From Streblospio benedicti (lineage: Eukaryota; Annelida; Polychaeta; Spionida; Spionidae): DNA of 64,000 nt. This document shows, piece after piece, positions 15,301 through 30,300 of this stretch. The translations under genes were made by a program, and so were the position numbers. The DNA is taken from NCBI GenBank assembly GCA_019095985.1, contig CM032663.1:41393862-41457861 (forward strand), written 5' to 3'. The notes below the pieces were generated by a model that saw only the letters and a list, made by a program, of their open reading frames with translations, did not search any database and had not been told where the DNA came from. Position 1 is the stretch's first letter, and the number at the start of each line of letters is the position of its first letter.

Positions 15301-18300
15301 GTGTGATGAATGAGTTGCTGGGTATTGCAAAATGATGAAGAATTTTTTATTTTCATTTTTATTCATGTAGTCTGTCAATGAGATTAAGGAAGCCACTAGT
15401 ATTCACATCTGCGAGAAGGTACTTCTTCACATTTATGTGTGGTCCTCCTTTAAACAACTCATTATATTAGTCATTTGTGAAGTATGTTTCTGTTATGTGA
15501 TAGGAATTATTGCAATGGTTTCTCTGTGTGTGTACCGTACAAGCAATTTACTATTTGTGCACTAGTTAGCATATATTTTTGACTGCACTCTTCAGGACAG
15601 TGATCTTAGTGACTTGGAGGATTTTTCAGAAGCTAGCCTACGCAACAGTTTGGACCTTGCACAAGAACTTCTTCAAACTGGTCTTGCTCCTTCAGAATTA
15701 AAAGCACCAAATTTTGGCATTAAAAAAGGGGTATTATTTCTGGTTCAAGATCTGCTTCTAGTGAACTTCCTCATGATTGAACATGTACTTAGACCCATAA
15801 TTTTAGATAACTAACGTATTTGTATATATTGTGATGATATCTTTAATGGTATTGTTGTTATCTTACAATCCATTTGGGTCTATTTACGTCAACATATATT
15901 TTGTTTTTTAAAAATATAATTTCACATCTCACAAAATAGGTGCTTCATTTTGGGCTGTTGTAAAAAATTGCAATTCGTGTTTCAGTATATTATTTGTATT
16001 GTATTTTATACTTTTTTTCAGTTCAGTTTAGTGATTCCTAAAATTACTAGCTTAGTGGTATGAAATAATGTTTGCTGCGAGAAATATTCAAATTCTTGTG
16101 CCATTTCCATTATTTATTAGTTTGCGTTTCTCCTTAAAAGTTGCATTAAACAAAATTTTGATTGCTGTTTGAATAATTATTATAAATCCTGTTTGAAGTG
16201 GATTTAGAAAATAAGAAATGATGTTTTTAATTCTACGATGTTCCTCTATTTTCTGTTTTTCCTTACTAAATCATTAGTAACATGTTATGTTTAGTGAAAT
16301 TGAACAAAGGAAAACAAATTTTCTCTATCATTAAGCAAAGAATATTACAGTAGGGTAATTAATTGCCATTCAAATGTGTCATGTGTTTTAATTGAAAATA
16401 TAACTCTTATAGTCTTAAATTATTAAAATAATTCTATGTATTATTCACATAATTATTTAACAGTCCAAAATCTAGCAATGGGCCTTTAAAATGTTTCATT
16501 TATATTGCATTTACACATCATATCATTTTTCAAATTTTAGAGCAGCAATATTGTTGATATTAAACAAGATGATGATAATTCAAAATGGGACTCAGAATCT
16601 GTAAGTAAATATATATTCTCAAACTATTTTGTGAATTAGTAGTTTGTTAAATGTTTAATCATAGGATAGCTACCAACATGGAGATATAATTGCTAAAATA
16701 TTGGCTAGAAGAATATTTCCATGACATGATGCTTTATTGTATACTTATGCAAATTTGTGCTCAAAATATTTCTTTGTAGGACATTGAAGAATCTCCAATT
16801 CCTTCTCTTAACAAATCTCCGGCGCCATCTCGACAGGAGCATCCAAAGAGTTCTAATTCTCCTCCACCTGCTGAGAAGGCAGCAGTGACAGGTGGCATGA
16901 TGATGGGAGATGATGATGATGACGATGATGATGAAACTGATGATGATGAAATGGAAGAAGAAAGCACTTGGGAAAGGGAGAATAAATTAAAGAAGGTAGG
17001 TGTTCATTTTTTTTATTTGTTAGATGATAATAAATAAAGTTCAGTCATGCATGCAAGTCCACTTTATTGCTTATGAAAGCAAATGGAGCCCTCGGTTCAT
17101 TATAACAGTGCTATCATCAGATAATTCTGTCGCCTCTGCTATGCAGGTATCAAAAACGAGGTTTAAATTCATATTTTACTGAAAATAAATAATATGATGT
17201 ACAAATGTGCATAAAGGCAGCAATTAAAATTTGATGGGATTGACATAATATTTTAGGAGAAAGAGGCAGAAAAGAAGCGAATGGAAGATGAAATGAAAAG
17301 AATAGAAGAAGAAAAGAGACATGAAGAAGAGCATAGAAAGGCTGAAGAGAAAAGACAAAACGAAGAAAAGGTGAAGGAAGAAATGAGAAGAGAAGAAGAA
17401 AAAAGACAAGAAGAAAAGAGAGAAGAAGAACGTAGAAAGGCCGAAGAAAAGAGAGAAGAAGAACAAAGAAAGGCTGAGGAGAAAAGACAAAAGGAAGAAA
17501 TGAGAAGAGAGGAAGAAAAAAACAAGAAGAAAAAGAGAGAAGAAGAACGTAGAAAGGCCGAAGAAAAGAGGGAAGAAGAACGTAGAAAGGTAGAGCAAAA
17601 ACGTGCAGAAGAACATCGGAAAGCAGAGGAAAAACGATTGGAAGCTGAACGTAAAAAGGTATTATTTTTTTTTATAAATACGTTTACTTCTCAAGGCTAT
17701 ACATGAATGCAGTTGTGTTATTCTGTAGCAGCACTCTGGGTATCAGATGTCAAGTTATGACCTCTGAAAATGTTTCACTATAGAGTGGTTTATCGTACAT
17801 GTAATTTATTATATATGTGACCTGATTCTTCATTTTATGTTGTTGTTTTACGGTATCGTGCCTTTTTAGGTGTAGTTCGATTGCAACAGTACGTTGTCTG
17901 TGATTGTAAAAAATGTAAATATTGTTAAACGTCATGTGTTCTACATTAAATGTAATAGTGTGGGAGTTTACAGATATTGTAAAAAAACAAACTATTATAA
18001 AATGTAATGTAATGTAAAATTTGTAGAGCGCATTATTCACTAACAGTGTTCTAGAGCGCTTAAACAATTACTAGAAAAGTCAATAGAAAAAAAGTACCAG
18101 TTAATAGACAATACGGTTAAAGAATACGTGTATCATTCATATGTATGACTATATACACATACTGAAAGACTAAAACATATATATTCAATTTTAAAACTAA
18201 AACGCACAATTACCAATATCACACACATTGAAAACCTTATAAAATGTAAACATCATTACTCTAGTATAGTTAATCAAAAATATGCTAATTTAAATTCTTA

Positions 18301-21300
18301 TTTCCAGTGGTAGTTTGTTCCACTCATGAGGCCCTCTTATACTAAATGCCCTTATTCTTATGTCCACATAATGGCAATCTGGTACTCTCAGTTTCTGTTG
18401 ATGTGACTTGTTTCATTTAAGCTTACATGTATTCCTACCTCAGAAAAGTGCGAACTGTGAGTCTGCAAATCTTCTGATTGATAAAATGATTTAATTTGAA
18501 TTTGGGGATTATAAAGCCACATTTTGGTCACATTTTTGATGAGGAATAGCAAGATTTCAGAGGTCATATCTTGACATCTAATTCTCAGGGTGTGTAGCAG
18601 CATATGAGCGATCACTAAACTCGTGCTTGATGGATTGTTGTAAGCATTGTGCACCCCAGCAATAATGACTCATAAAATAAATGCTGGATTAAAAATTCTC
18701 ATTTTCAGTGGCATTGTTTGACACATGGCATATCCATGATTCTTGTGGGAGCCACTGTTCATGTTCCCATGGTCTTAATTCATTTTGCTTTTACATACCA
18801 GGTATTCAATTGTATCAATGCAATTATTAGCCATATTCTGGGTATGGGGAAACTGATTTAAAATGTTAGAAAGAATGACAGATAGATGTTGTGTATGGAG
18901 AAGTGGATGTTTCATACTTTTCATGTCATTAATGATTCAATAGTATTGGTCTGCTTGCATTAGTTTGGCATTGTTAATTATGGTTTCAAGCTATTGATTT
19001 ACAATTGTTTGGCTCATTTACTTGCTTCACAAAAGATTGCTCGGAAAAAAATTGTTTCCTTTAATTAAAAAAAGTAGCATTTGCTACTTTGACATTATGT
19101 TATTATTCTTTTCTCTCTCAAAGATATCACTACTAGTGATCACAAATAGTTTTGTTAATTATACATGTACATGTATCTATAGACATTAGGATTTGATATC
19201 TTTGTATGGATTATTACTACAGTCAGTTTATTTATTTTGGATGAAAAATCCTTTGCTGCAAAATCATGCAATTGATCTATAAATGTGTTAGCGTTTGTAT
19301 TTTCTGAGAAATAATGGAGAGCCATCATAAAGTACCAAGCTGGAAAGGCTATAGAAAAGCAAAAAGAACACAGAATTAAATGTGGTTTAATACATGTTCT
19401 TACCTTTTAAGCTACTAAGAACAAGCAACAGAAGTTCATTGTTCTCTTTTGACAATAAGGAAATTTAATTTATTTATTTTCACCTCTAATGACAAATTAG
19501 GATTGAGAATATTAAAATGCATCAATCATTAAATTATATCAATTAAGGCTGGATCAAATGTTCTTGGATTTAGTGTAAATTATTCTATAGTGTTTGACAT
19601 TTCATGCATTGCTAATATGACATGCTTGAAAGACAAAAGATATGGCATAGAAGTATGTACCAAGCTCATTTTATAAAGAAAAAAAAAAAAATACATTGGA
19701 TTCTATTTTCTGATGTTGATTTGTAATACTTTGATAAAAGTTTTGGTAAATAAAAAAATATATTTAATTGAGCTATGTTGGGCTATGCAGAATCAAGTGT
19801 AGTGAAGTATGATTTAGAATCGAAAGTGGGAAATATTGTATTGTACAAGAAGGTATTTAAGGTGAGGACCTGTTCTATGTCTTTATGTATGTAAGCTGAT
19901 GTAAGTCAATGGTATTTTTCTATGGATCAATTATTTCATTTTGTATGTTTGCTTAGTAATTTGACATTGTTGGACAAAGTATGATCTGCTTCCATCACTT
20001 ATTGTTGTTATAAACATTTTTATTGTAATTCTTTTATCATTTATCATCAATTTTGGCCAAAGGAAAGCAGAAGTAAATTGAAACAATTTTTAACAAATTG
20101 ATAATTATACTGACAAAATGTATTTCCAGGCAGAAGATGCCAAACATATACAGCAGCAAGTTGAGGCCAAACTGGACAAATCAGGGTAAGGTAGATTCAC
20201 ACTTTTTGGGTAATTTTCACTTTAAGAAAGCACAGTACCAGATATAGACTAGGCAGATTTTCAGAAAATGTGCATATTAAGAGTGATGAAGGCATTTCAT
20301 GTTTACGGCTGGCAAATAACTTTTTAGATGTATTTTTTAGGTGCTAAATTGATCTAAGGTGTTTGTCCGGCTCGATTTTCAACCATTAACCCGTAAACGC
20401 GACAAATTCAAAATGGCCACCACCGAATCATGAAAAGTCACATTTAGCCATATCTTAAGTACTAAACATGGTAGAAACATAAATAAAACATCAAAATGTA
20501 TGTTTTTTGGCACAAGGAATGCATTGAGATCATGATCGAACCTTAAATATGTCAAGATAATGACTGCATAAGTTAAAATTTACCACTATTTACATGCATA
20601 ATGTTCCATCCCACCCTCATGCATCATTGGCTTGTGGCATATCAATGATATACATATAATATTTCAATGAATATGATTTGTAAAAGTGGATTGTGTACAT
20701 CATTAAATAATGAAGGATCTGATCCTTACCACCAATGAAGCACAATCCCCTAATTTCTAATTCCTGCATGCAATAGGACTCACTTGCAATCTGTTGCTTT
20801 AATTCTCTCTCGCTCTCTTTTCTGCCTATCTTGTAATGCTCATCATTTTGATAGTAATAGTAAGACTGTAAGGAGGTTATGTATGAAAAAAGACCGATTG
20901 AATATGTATAGACAGCAAATATTTACTGTGAACAGATGTATCATTCAAAAGAAAAAAGTCCAAAAGACGGACCATATACATATCAGGTACAATCCTTTGT
21001 TTTCTTGTTTAGTAAAAATGAATATATATTTTAGATGAATACATTTGAATTTTTACTTATCATTTGACAATTCTGAAAACATATGATATATTCTAATTAA
21101 TTAAGCAAAGTTGTGAATTATATTCAGAACTAAGATATTTTGTCCAGATAAAGTCAACAGTGCTATATCCACAAAATATTAGTTTTATGATTTTATTAAG
21201 GCTATGTCCTTCAGGAAAACAAATATATATGCCACTAGATTTTGAAAACCTATTTGGGCTGTATCATTCCCACCTCGAAAGAAAGTAAACAGTTTGCTCA

Positions 21301-24300
21301 CGTTATGTATGTTACGCATATTGTCCATTAGATCTGAATTGGCATTGCACTCACTTATATCAATACAAAACCTGTCGTGGAGACTTTTGTGCTTTGAGTT
21401 AGTGACGATTGATCTGGATTTGCTCCATAACACAGACACTGAATAACCGTAATACATCATTTCACTAATCATTTTCAGTACAAATGTAGAGCGAAACTTA
21501 ATGTTTATGAATAAAACAATCTTTTAAGAGACATTTTCTATTTTGAATAAATAAGTTCCACCAATTATGTTATTTGACTGTGATTGTTTGTTACTTAGAA
21601 AAAGTAGAGTTTGGATTTATCACTTGTTGGATATGTAGAACACTTACAAGTGTACAATATTGCAGTCTGTCTTTTGCAAATTTGTTTGGTAAATCCATGT
21701 CAAAATGAAGTTCCAAACAGTATTAGCAGATGCAGTAAAAAGGTGTGTTAAAAGTTACTTAATTGCAATGTATGGGGGTATCTGAGTATGGATAATTAGT
21801 AATTATATTATAAGTGGCCATCATCCACACAAGCTATTATGGACTTTTAGATTAAACCTTGGTTAAATAAACACATGGGCTTTTACGTGAGGTGGTATTG
21901 ACACGAGTATCTAAATGGTGCTGATCATTATATGAAATTCATGGAAATTTACCTTAAGATGTCGACATCATGGCCTGGTACTATGAAATGTAGCTAGCCC
22001 TAACAAAAAGTTGCTGGCTTTAATTTTTTTAACGTACTGATCATGAAAAAAGAAATAGCATGCCTATCAGGGTGTGAAGACATGGGTGTGAACTATTTCA
22101 TATGTGATATTTGATGCAATCTATAGTTGGCAATGGGCCTTTCAGTCAGCATGCATGTTTAGGGTAATAAAATTGTAATGGTCTATGATACTGTACACGT
22201 GCTTCCCTGAGTATACCACATAAAACTTTTCAAATGCTCACCGTCATGTAAAGGCCTACCTTAAAATGTACACCACATCAAAGTCTAGACCATCAAAATA
22301 TATAGACATTCTTGAAAAAGCATCTCGCTAAATTGACAATTTTTCAATCTAAAAGCCCATGTGCATTTGGATCGTGGTATACTTTATGTTATGATGTATG
22401 CCCTATTATGTTTCTTTGATGCAGATACCTTTGTGTCAAAGAACATATAAAATAACTGTATTTATACCGCAGATGTTCTTTATTCTGCGCAAAACACTTC
22501 TATTGTTAGCTATTATTTTTATTTTTGTTTTATGATGTTTGTGTCATAGGATTGTGTCAACAAATGTAGACATTGATTAGGAACTAATAAATATCTTGAA
22601 GACTGGTATCACTGAATCCTTCAGAATAAATGAGGACAAAAGTTCAAGTTTAGAATACTGGATCCATTGCAATGTTTGATAGTAGCTATCTATGTCTAAA
22701 CATGAATGTTTCTTGCATGTAATTAATAATGATATAACTTGCAAAGATTTTTTTGTACAGATAAAATGTTTATTTTTTTGCAATAGAATTTAGTTTATCA
22801 TATGGTACATGTGGATATATAAGGATATATAAGATTGTATTACAAACAACTGTACACTTTTAAAATTTAACATAGTATGGAGTAATTACTAGGTATGTTA
22901 TAAAAAAGATCTCTGTGCTACATTCGGATACGCCTGATGCTGTGTATATAGAGAAAAAACGCATCTCCATGTTAATGCTAGAAATTTTTACTGAAATCGT
23001 TTGTCAACTGCATCCCCCTTGTGCTGTGCACTGAAGCGTTACGGCTGCCAAACTCATTCAATAAAAGTTTCTAGTATCAACGGTTGGTGCGTTTTATATT
23101 TTGATATTCCATATCACTAAAAATTCACCTAAACAAGTATTAGTAATTTTAATGTATTGGCTTTTCTTATAATAGATTTTAAAATATTTTGATATTTTCC
23201 TACACAGGTTAATGACCATGTACATTTACATCAGAATATAAACAAGCAAATGTAAAGCTTCAGAGTAGGTTAAGTAATAGATTGGATAAAATAACAGTGA
23301 TAAAACTTGGCACTGGCCCGTCAGCCCGAGGCTAATACATTAAAATACAACCTTAGAAAGGCCTGTAATATTTCCCAGATGATGGCCCGACTGGCGAATA
23401 TAAAATTTGGCGGAATTTGGCGTTCGATTTTTGCAGAACCCCCACTCCCATACTGAAGAGCTTGATCAAGTCTATCACCACTGTGCAGACAAGATATGAC
23501 AGTTGTATAAATATTAATAAATTCAATAACTTTCTGGGTGGGGAGGGGCATGCCCCCAGACCCCCCTAGCAATGCTCTGCATCTTCAGAACTTGCAGGCC
23601 AGCAATGTATCAGAAGGACCAGTAAAGATTTCAAAATACTGGCCCTTCTGGCCAATTTTGGGCTACTTCCAATTTTTGTCACTGAAATAAATAAAGCCAT
23701 CTGGCTTGCTTTTAAAAATGATGTTAATGAAGAAGATCAAACTATTTTATCCCAACAAATAGCAAATGTATTTTACATGAAATTTGCACAAGAATGGCAT
23801 TTCTAAAAGTGTAAGATGCATCATAATATATGTGTGACGTACGCTATTCAATTGTCTTTAGCATGAAAGCGTGAGCGTTAAGTAGTAGGGCAATACAGGA
23901 ACACCACAGTGTGACATACGGATATTTTTATTCAATGGCGGTATAGTACAGAATCAATATGTGATATCCCGAAGATTATACTGGTATACGTGATATGGGA
24001 TAGATTCCCTAACCCACCTAATATATTAGGTATAAAGTAGTTATTTTTCTGCATTGGCAAATAGGTCAACCATATTTTTAAGAATTTATTATTATCTTAC
24101 AGTATTCCAAACTTTTTTCCAATTAAAGGAATATTACCAAGGCTTAGATTTAAAATCTGTGTTTCCTAAATTGTGATTGACACCTGATCGTAATCACATT
24201 ATCTATTTTTGTAGTCTTGTGTCACAGAATCCACTATTGTATTTAACTGGGTTTATTATACAAATTATTACTATGTCTTGGTAGAGAGGAGATTCAGAAG

Positions 24301-27300
24301 CTGCGAGCGTTATCTGATGAGGATGAGGAACATTCGAACCCATGTTTCGTTGCCAACCCCTAACCACTATCGCCACGGAAGCAATAAAACTGGGTTTATT
24401 AACAATTGGTCGTGAGCTTGAGGAAGCAAAGAAAGCTAAAGTGTCTTTTGAGGTAGATTATTTTGTATTTTAATTGATTTCAGTTACAACTTTTGTCTTT
24501 TCAATTGTTGAGGAAGCTTGATTCTAAGATTCTGTTTCTGGCTTATTTGGCTAACTGTTGAATATAGTTTATATACCGTATTCGTTCTTATAAGCGTACC
24601 TGCCCCATTAAGCGCACCCCCCTGTTTTAAATATTATACAAATACAAATCTTGCTCTTTTTTGGGCAAAGATTTCACCTACCGGCGCCATATTGTAAGAC
24701 TATAACACGCTGGTATTATTCCGTATTTGGATCACCACATAACCATCCGGGCGTGTTTATGTTATCATGTTCTGTGGGGTCAAAGTGAGCTATACAAGAA
24801 AAATGCACGAAACACGAAAAATTGTTGGGGTGCGCTTATTAATTTTTGTTTTTTTGCCTAAATTTATTTTTGTAAGCACACTGTGCGCTTATTAGAACGA
24901 ATACGGTATGCAGTTTATATTCAATGCACTTATGAATGAATCGTACATTTAGGTGAAAGGAAAACCAAAGACGGCAGGCAAAATGCATGATGCATGGGAC
25001 GATGATGATGACGATGACACATTCAATGATTTGGATGTACCAGGGATGGAGTCCCCTAGAAAGTAAGTTCAAGAAAGAGTGTAACTCTTTAACAATTGTT
25101 TTAAAATTTACTAGTTAAAACGAATTAAATATATGAAATTGTCTAGCAGGAAGAACAATATATATTTAATTTGTTTTAACTAGTAGGCCTAAATGTGAGC
25201 TAGATGAGGGTAATCATAACGAAACAGAATTTACGATTTTCATGCACATCTTTCTTTACGTTTGATGTGTTTGATATGAAGGCTCTTTATCAATCACTGG
25301 TTTTAACTTGTGACATTTAAAAGTCAGCATTTGTCATTTTGGTAATTAGGCTCTCTCTCTGGTTTCAACATGGTAGACCCGTGAAAAGGAGGTGTAAATT
25401 ATAATGAACAGCCGAAGGTTTGATGATCGGTAATGATAAGCAATAGTAATCTAGAGGTGGTAGACAATTTTGGCCATTAAATTACTTTTTGTCTGACATT
25501 CGGAAACTTTTAGATGAAAAAAACCCAGTGAGAATAATAAAGCACCTTTTTGGCAATAGGTAATTATGTCATTAGGAAGCCAATTAAGTTGTTTAATTAA
25601 AAAAAATGTCTAAAGTAATTTCAACATTTTGCAATGCAATTTTAACATTGAGGATGTAAAAAGATTAGAATATGCTTACCATACTTATGATATGTTATGC
25701 ATTTTACCATCTGAAGTTATTTCATTATTTGATACCAGGATATCTCCATCAATTAATTGTAATTAGATTGTCTAAAGGCTTCCTTTACAACAGGGTTCCC
25801 ACGCTCCCGGGAATTCCGAGAATAGGCATGAATTTGTAAAATGTCCGGGACGGGCTTGAATTCAGCGGGAATATGGCAATCGTAGGGGAAAAGGCATGAA
25901 AATTATTAAAAATTTAATTTCTAAATATTCGTCAGATGAAATTACTAGTAGTATCGCTTGCATGGGCGCGGCCATATTTGTTTACATTGAGAGCGCCACC
26001 ACCGGCTGGTTAATGCCAGTAGCGCGGGGAAAAAAGTGTCTGCGCGCTGCTTCTTTGCGTTGTGATAAATGCATGATACGTCAGGCACTAGTATGTACCC
26101 ACTTGCCAACATGGCGACTGGTAAGGAAACTGATGTCAATATGTTGAAATTTCTTGTTATACGCTTAAGATATTAAAGTAACACTAAAATAAATTATGTA
26201 CGATCATTCTTAATGAGGCTTTACATAAAGTTATCGAACTTTCATCCCAATGACACTGCTTCCAAATGCCTTATGAAGGATTTATGGAATGAAACAATGA
26301 CCTTACATGTCATGGGATAAAATCACATACGCTTGTCTAATCAAATTATGAAAAAAAGACCAAGAAATATAGTGATACATGTCACTAAACTTTATCCATT
26401 CTTGTCTGATATTGGTGATATTTCTTAAAATTGAGTCCGGTGATATCTAGATTTTTTTCCAATGATTTTTTTTTTCACCACAGAGTATTTTACAATACAT
26501 GGTGGGGGGGGGGGGGGTATATAATATATTTGCCCTTACTATTGCTTATCATAAGTAGAAAAATGCGCTTTGAAGGTGAATGGGCCCGTAGGGCTCCCCC
26601 TCCAATGCAAAGCTAGATTGAACACTGGCTTACAGGTGCGTTGGCGTGGACAAGGCTGAATTGATGGGAAGTGGGGTTGACGTGGCATGATTTTACTAGA
26701 TTCTAGTTAGATTCTGAACCCATGCGTTGACGTGGACAGCTCTGAATGGTTGGATGGTACTGACGTGGCCTCCATACAGCCAGAATGATGGAAGACTTTT
26801 TTTTAAAGATTTTATATGATTTTTTATTTTGGGCTATTTCTGTTCACAACAATCACTGGTATATCATATGAAAAGACATGCATCAATATTTAAAGCATCG
26901 ATATTAAACAAAAATGAATAAAAAAGATCATCAGATAAAACCTGGAAAAATCGTGGAAAAAGGCTTGATTTTTATCAGGCAGAAAGAGTGGGAACCCTGT
27001 TTACAATGGGTTTTCATGGAAGCCTTCACGAATGCAAATGGTGCTTTTGTAAGACACCATACCGTATCAATCACTGGTTTTAACTTGTGACATTTAAAAG
27101 TCAGCATTGGTCATTTTGGTAATTAGGCCCTCTCTGGTTTCAATATGGTAGACCCATGAAAAGGAGGCGTAAATAATAATAGATTGCCAAAGATTTGATG
27201 ATCGGTAATGAAAAGCAATAGTAATCTAGAGGGGGTAGACAATTTTGCCAATTAAATTTCTTTTTGTCCGACATTCAGAAACTTTTAGATGAAAAAAAAC

Positions 27301-30300
27301 CACAGAGTGAAAATAATAAAGCACCTTTTTGCCAAAAGGTAATTATGTTATTAGGAAGCCAATTAAGTTGTTTAATTAAAAAAAAAAACAAACATCTAAA
27401 AATGATTTCAACATTTTGCAATGTAATTTTAACATTGAAGATGCAAAAAGATGAAAATATGCTTACCATACTTATGATATGTTATGCGTTTTACCATCTG
27501 AAGGTATTTCATTATTTGATACCAGGATATCTCCATCAATTATATGTAATTAGGTTGTCTAAAGGCCTCCTTTACAATGGGTTTTCATGGAAGCTTTCAC
27601 AAATGCAAATGGTGCTTTTGTAAGGCATAAAGGCTAGTGGAAATAATTTCTTTATTTGAATCATTTCCATTTTACGTTAATATCACAACAATTGGTACTG
27701 TTTGGTTGCTATGCAGCATATAAGTCATGTGACATTTGCATTATATTATCATTGGTTAATAAACTATGACATCATCTCTAGAAAGTGCTGAATATTCTCA
27801 TTGGTTGATTAATTATGACATCATCACTAGTTGAGTAAAGCATTATGGGTAAATACTGTATGACATCATGAGATTACACTCCCAAATTAGGTTACCTTAT
27901 AAGCAGCAGCCAGGGTGGTTGGAAAATAGTTCTGAGTGTAGTTCATCATATGCGTCTTTTGCATTAAATATGACTTTATCTCTTTACTGTATTACCCTAA
28001 CTTTATAAAACTTGTGGTTATTAAACATGAACATTTTATTTCCGATTAGTTTTTGAAAATTTATTGCACCAATGGAAACTCTAGGAATTAATTGTCAGCA
28101 TGAAAAAAGCTTTAATGAATAGACTGGTGCGCATGCCAACTTCACCAAGATTTTCACCATTGTGCGTAGCATTGATAACAGTAACAGTAACAGATGATAT
28201 TGATAACAGATTATCTGAAGTTATATTAAACCCTATTCATATTTTTATTATTAGTAATCAAATTTTCTATTATATATAGATACAAGAGATTAAAAGAAGT
28301 TTTTGAATATATTTTGCATCTCTTGTGTTCATATACTAAATCTGGTCTTCCTCCTCTGAGACTGATAGCACAAATGTCTATCGCAAACATTACAAACTAT
28401 ATGATAATTATTTTCAGAGTGGACGTTCATGTGATTGGAACAGCATCTCCAGTTAGAACTGCTGTACTTGATAATTTGAATTCAGAGCGCCGCATTGTAA
28501 ATCGTCAGCTTAGTGATGATTGTTTGTCATACTCATCAACGGAACATGATGTTTCTGACCATGTGCCAACCTCCCATGGAACTGCTGGACATGTCAATCT
28601 TAGCATTGCTAGTGGTAATTCTGGTTAACTTTGTACAAGATGAGAGTAAGAATAAACATATCATCAAAAGGCATGAAGGTTAGACTTGGGCAGCCAGGTC
28701 GAGCTCACAAAATGAGAAACAATTTTGTCATGTCCAAATAGGATAGATTTGATTTATTATAGCATTATTAAGATGTGCATTTTATAAAAAGTTTTTGAAT
28801 GTTTTATAGATATATGAATGTTTAAAAGATTTATAAATGTAATAATAGCATACTAATGTTGAAGGAATGTACCAAACTTCAGCAAGGTGTTAATTGATGG
28901 TGCAACTCTGTCATTCATGATTGTAGTGTAATTTGAGAATTTTGTTTTATTTTAGATTCTGTAAATGTTATGCGACTTCAAGAACAGTTGCGTGAAGCAC
29001 AGAGAAAAATGGACAAAGAAAGAAATACAAAGACCTCATTGGAAATTAAAAAGAAAAATCTGGAAAAAGAAAAAGCTGATGTTATTCAGTAAGTAGTGTT
29101 GAATGTGAATTCCTCTTTTGCTGTTAATATACTTGGCATCTTACTGTCAATGGCAGTGTCTCAATTTAAAAAGAGTATGCACATTTTTATTTCTTTTTTA
29201 TGGGGATGGCTCATGTTGCATTTTGTAGTTTTTGAAAATTTTTCCCCAAGCCATATCACTTTCTTTTTATCTGCAAAGTCCACCCTTTATCTGTGTACAG
29301 TTTAATTGGACTGCTGTGCAGCAAGGCAGCATTACTAACTTTTCAACAGGCCTGTAATTTCTGTACATAGACTTTATGTAAGGAGGCTTGGTTTTAGATG
29401 TTGATATGTCATTAACAGATATCTGATGAGTAAGTACCGGTAAATTCAGTAAGTTTTTGCATCATCCAAGCATAAAACTAGTGTAACAGAATGTACAGTT
29501 AACCACTGGAAAGATACTGTGATTGGTCCAGGTTTGTGTACTTAGGACACTAAACATTTCTGATGCCTATGAGCTGGTGTTAATGTTAAGTCATTGAGAA
29601 TGCACACAGCTGCAATGAAAAAGACTAGAAGTGACAGACTTGCATTTACATTACTATACGTACTGAGTGAGTACTCAGTCTGACATACTCATGAATTGAT
29701 CGTATTGATTTCAATTTAATCATTTGAATAGTGCAAACAATTAAAATATGCCGGCATAAAGGAAACTGATGGCAGCTCTAGCATGCATTTTTATAATTGA
29801 AAGTGTACACATTATTTGTTACATTTCTTGATGTAATGTTTGAATCCTCTATGAAGATGGTTGTGGATAAAGACACAAATTTTGTTTCACTTTTGGATGC
29901 TTATGCTGTTCATAGGTTGATTTATCAAATAATAATTTTTACATTTGGTTCAATTTTGACAAGATTGTTTAGTTTATTATGTCAATACATAGTTTTTTGT
30001 CACTATTTTCTAGGAAACTCGAAGATGTCACAAGAGCAAAATCAAATTTGGAGAAAAGCAAAATTGACTTGGAGGCCAAAATTAGGAATTTACAGTATCA
30101 GGTACAATTAAATACCATAGATCTGATAACGAGTGAATTTTGATGCACACAAATCACCCAATCACAAAAATATAAAAATTTATCGCTCCCATCATATTGC
30201 AAACATGTTAATGCTGTACAGTTACTACAGCATGCACTTGATTTTCTCAAAACCTGCATGCAGACATACCTGAGATGTGATAAGCGTAATTATTTATTGA

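Noticed and set aside
17224-17616. Long minus-strand open frame rich in Phe, Leu and Ser
   Set aside because: It is the mirror of the purine-rich Glu/Lys/Arg exon on the plus strand. Its composition follows from the complement and it lacks splice or start context.
24300-24385. Apparent tRNA gene on the minus strand
   Set aside because: A- and B-box-like words are present but a complete cloverleaf and acceptor stem are not. Target duplications show it is a SINE.
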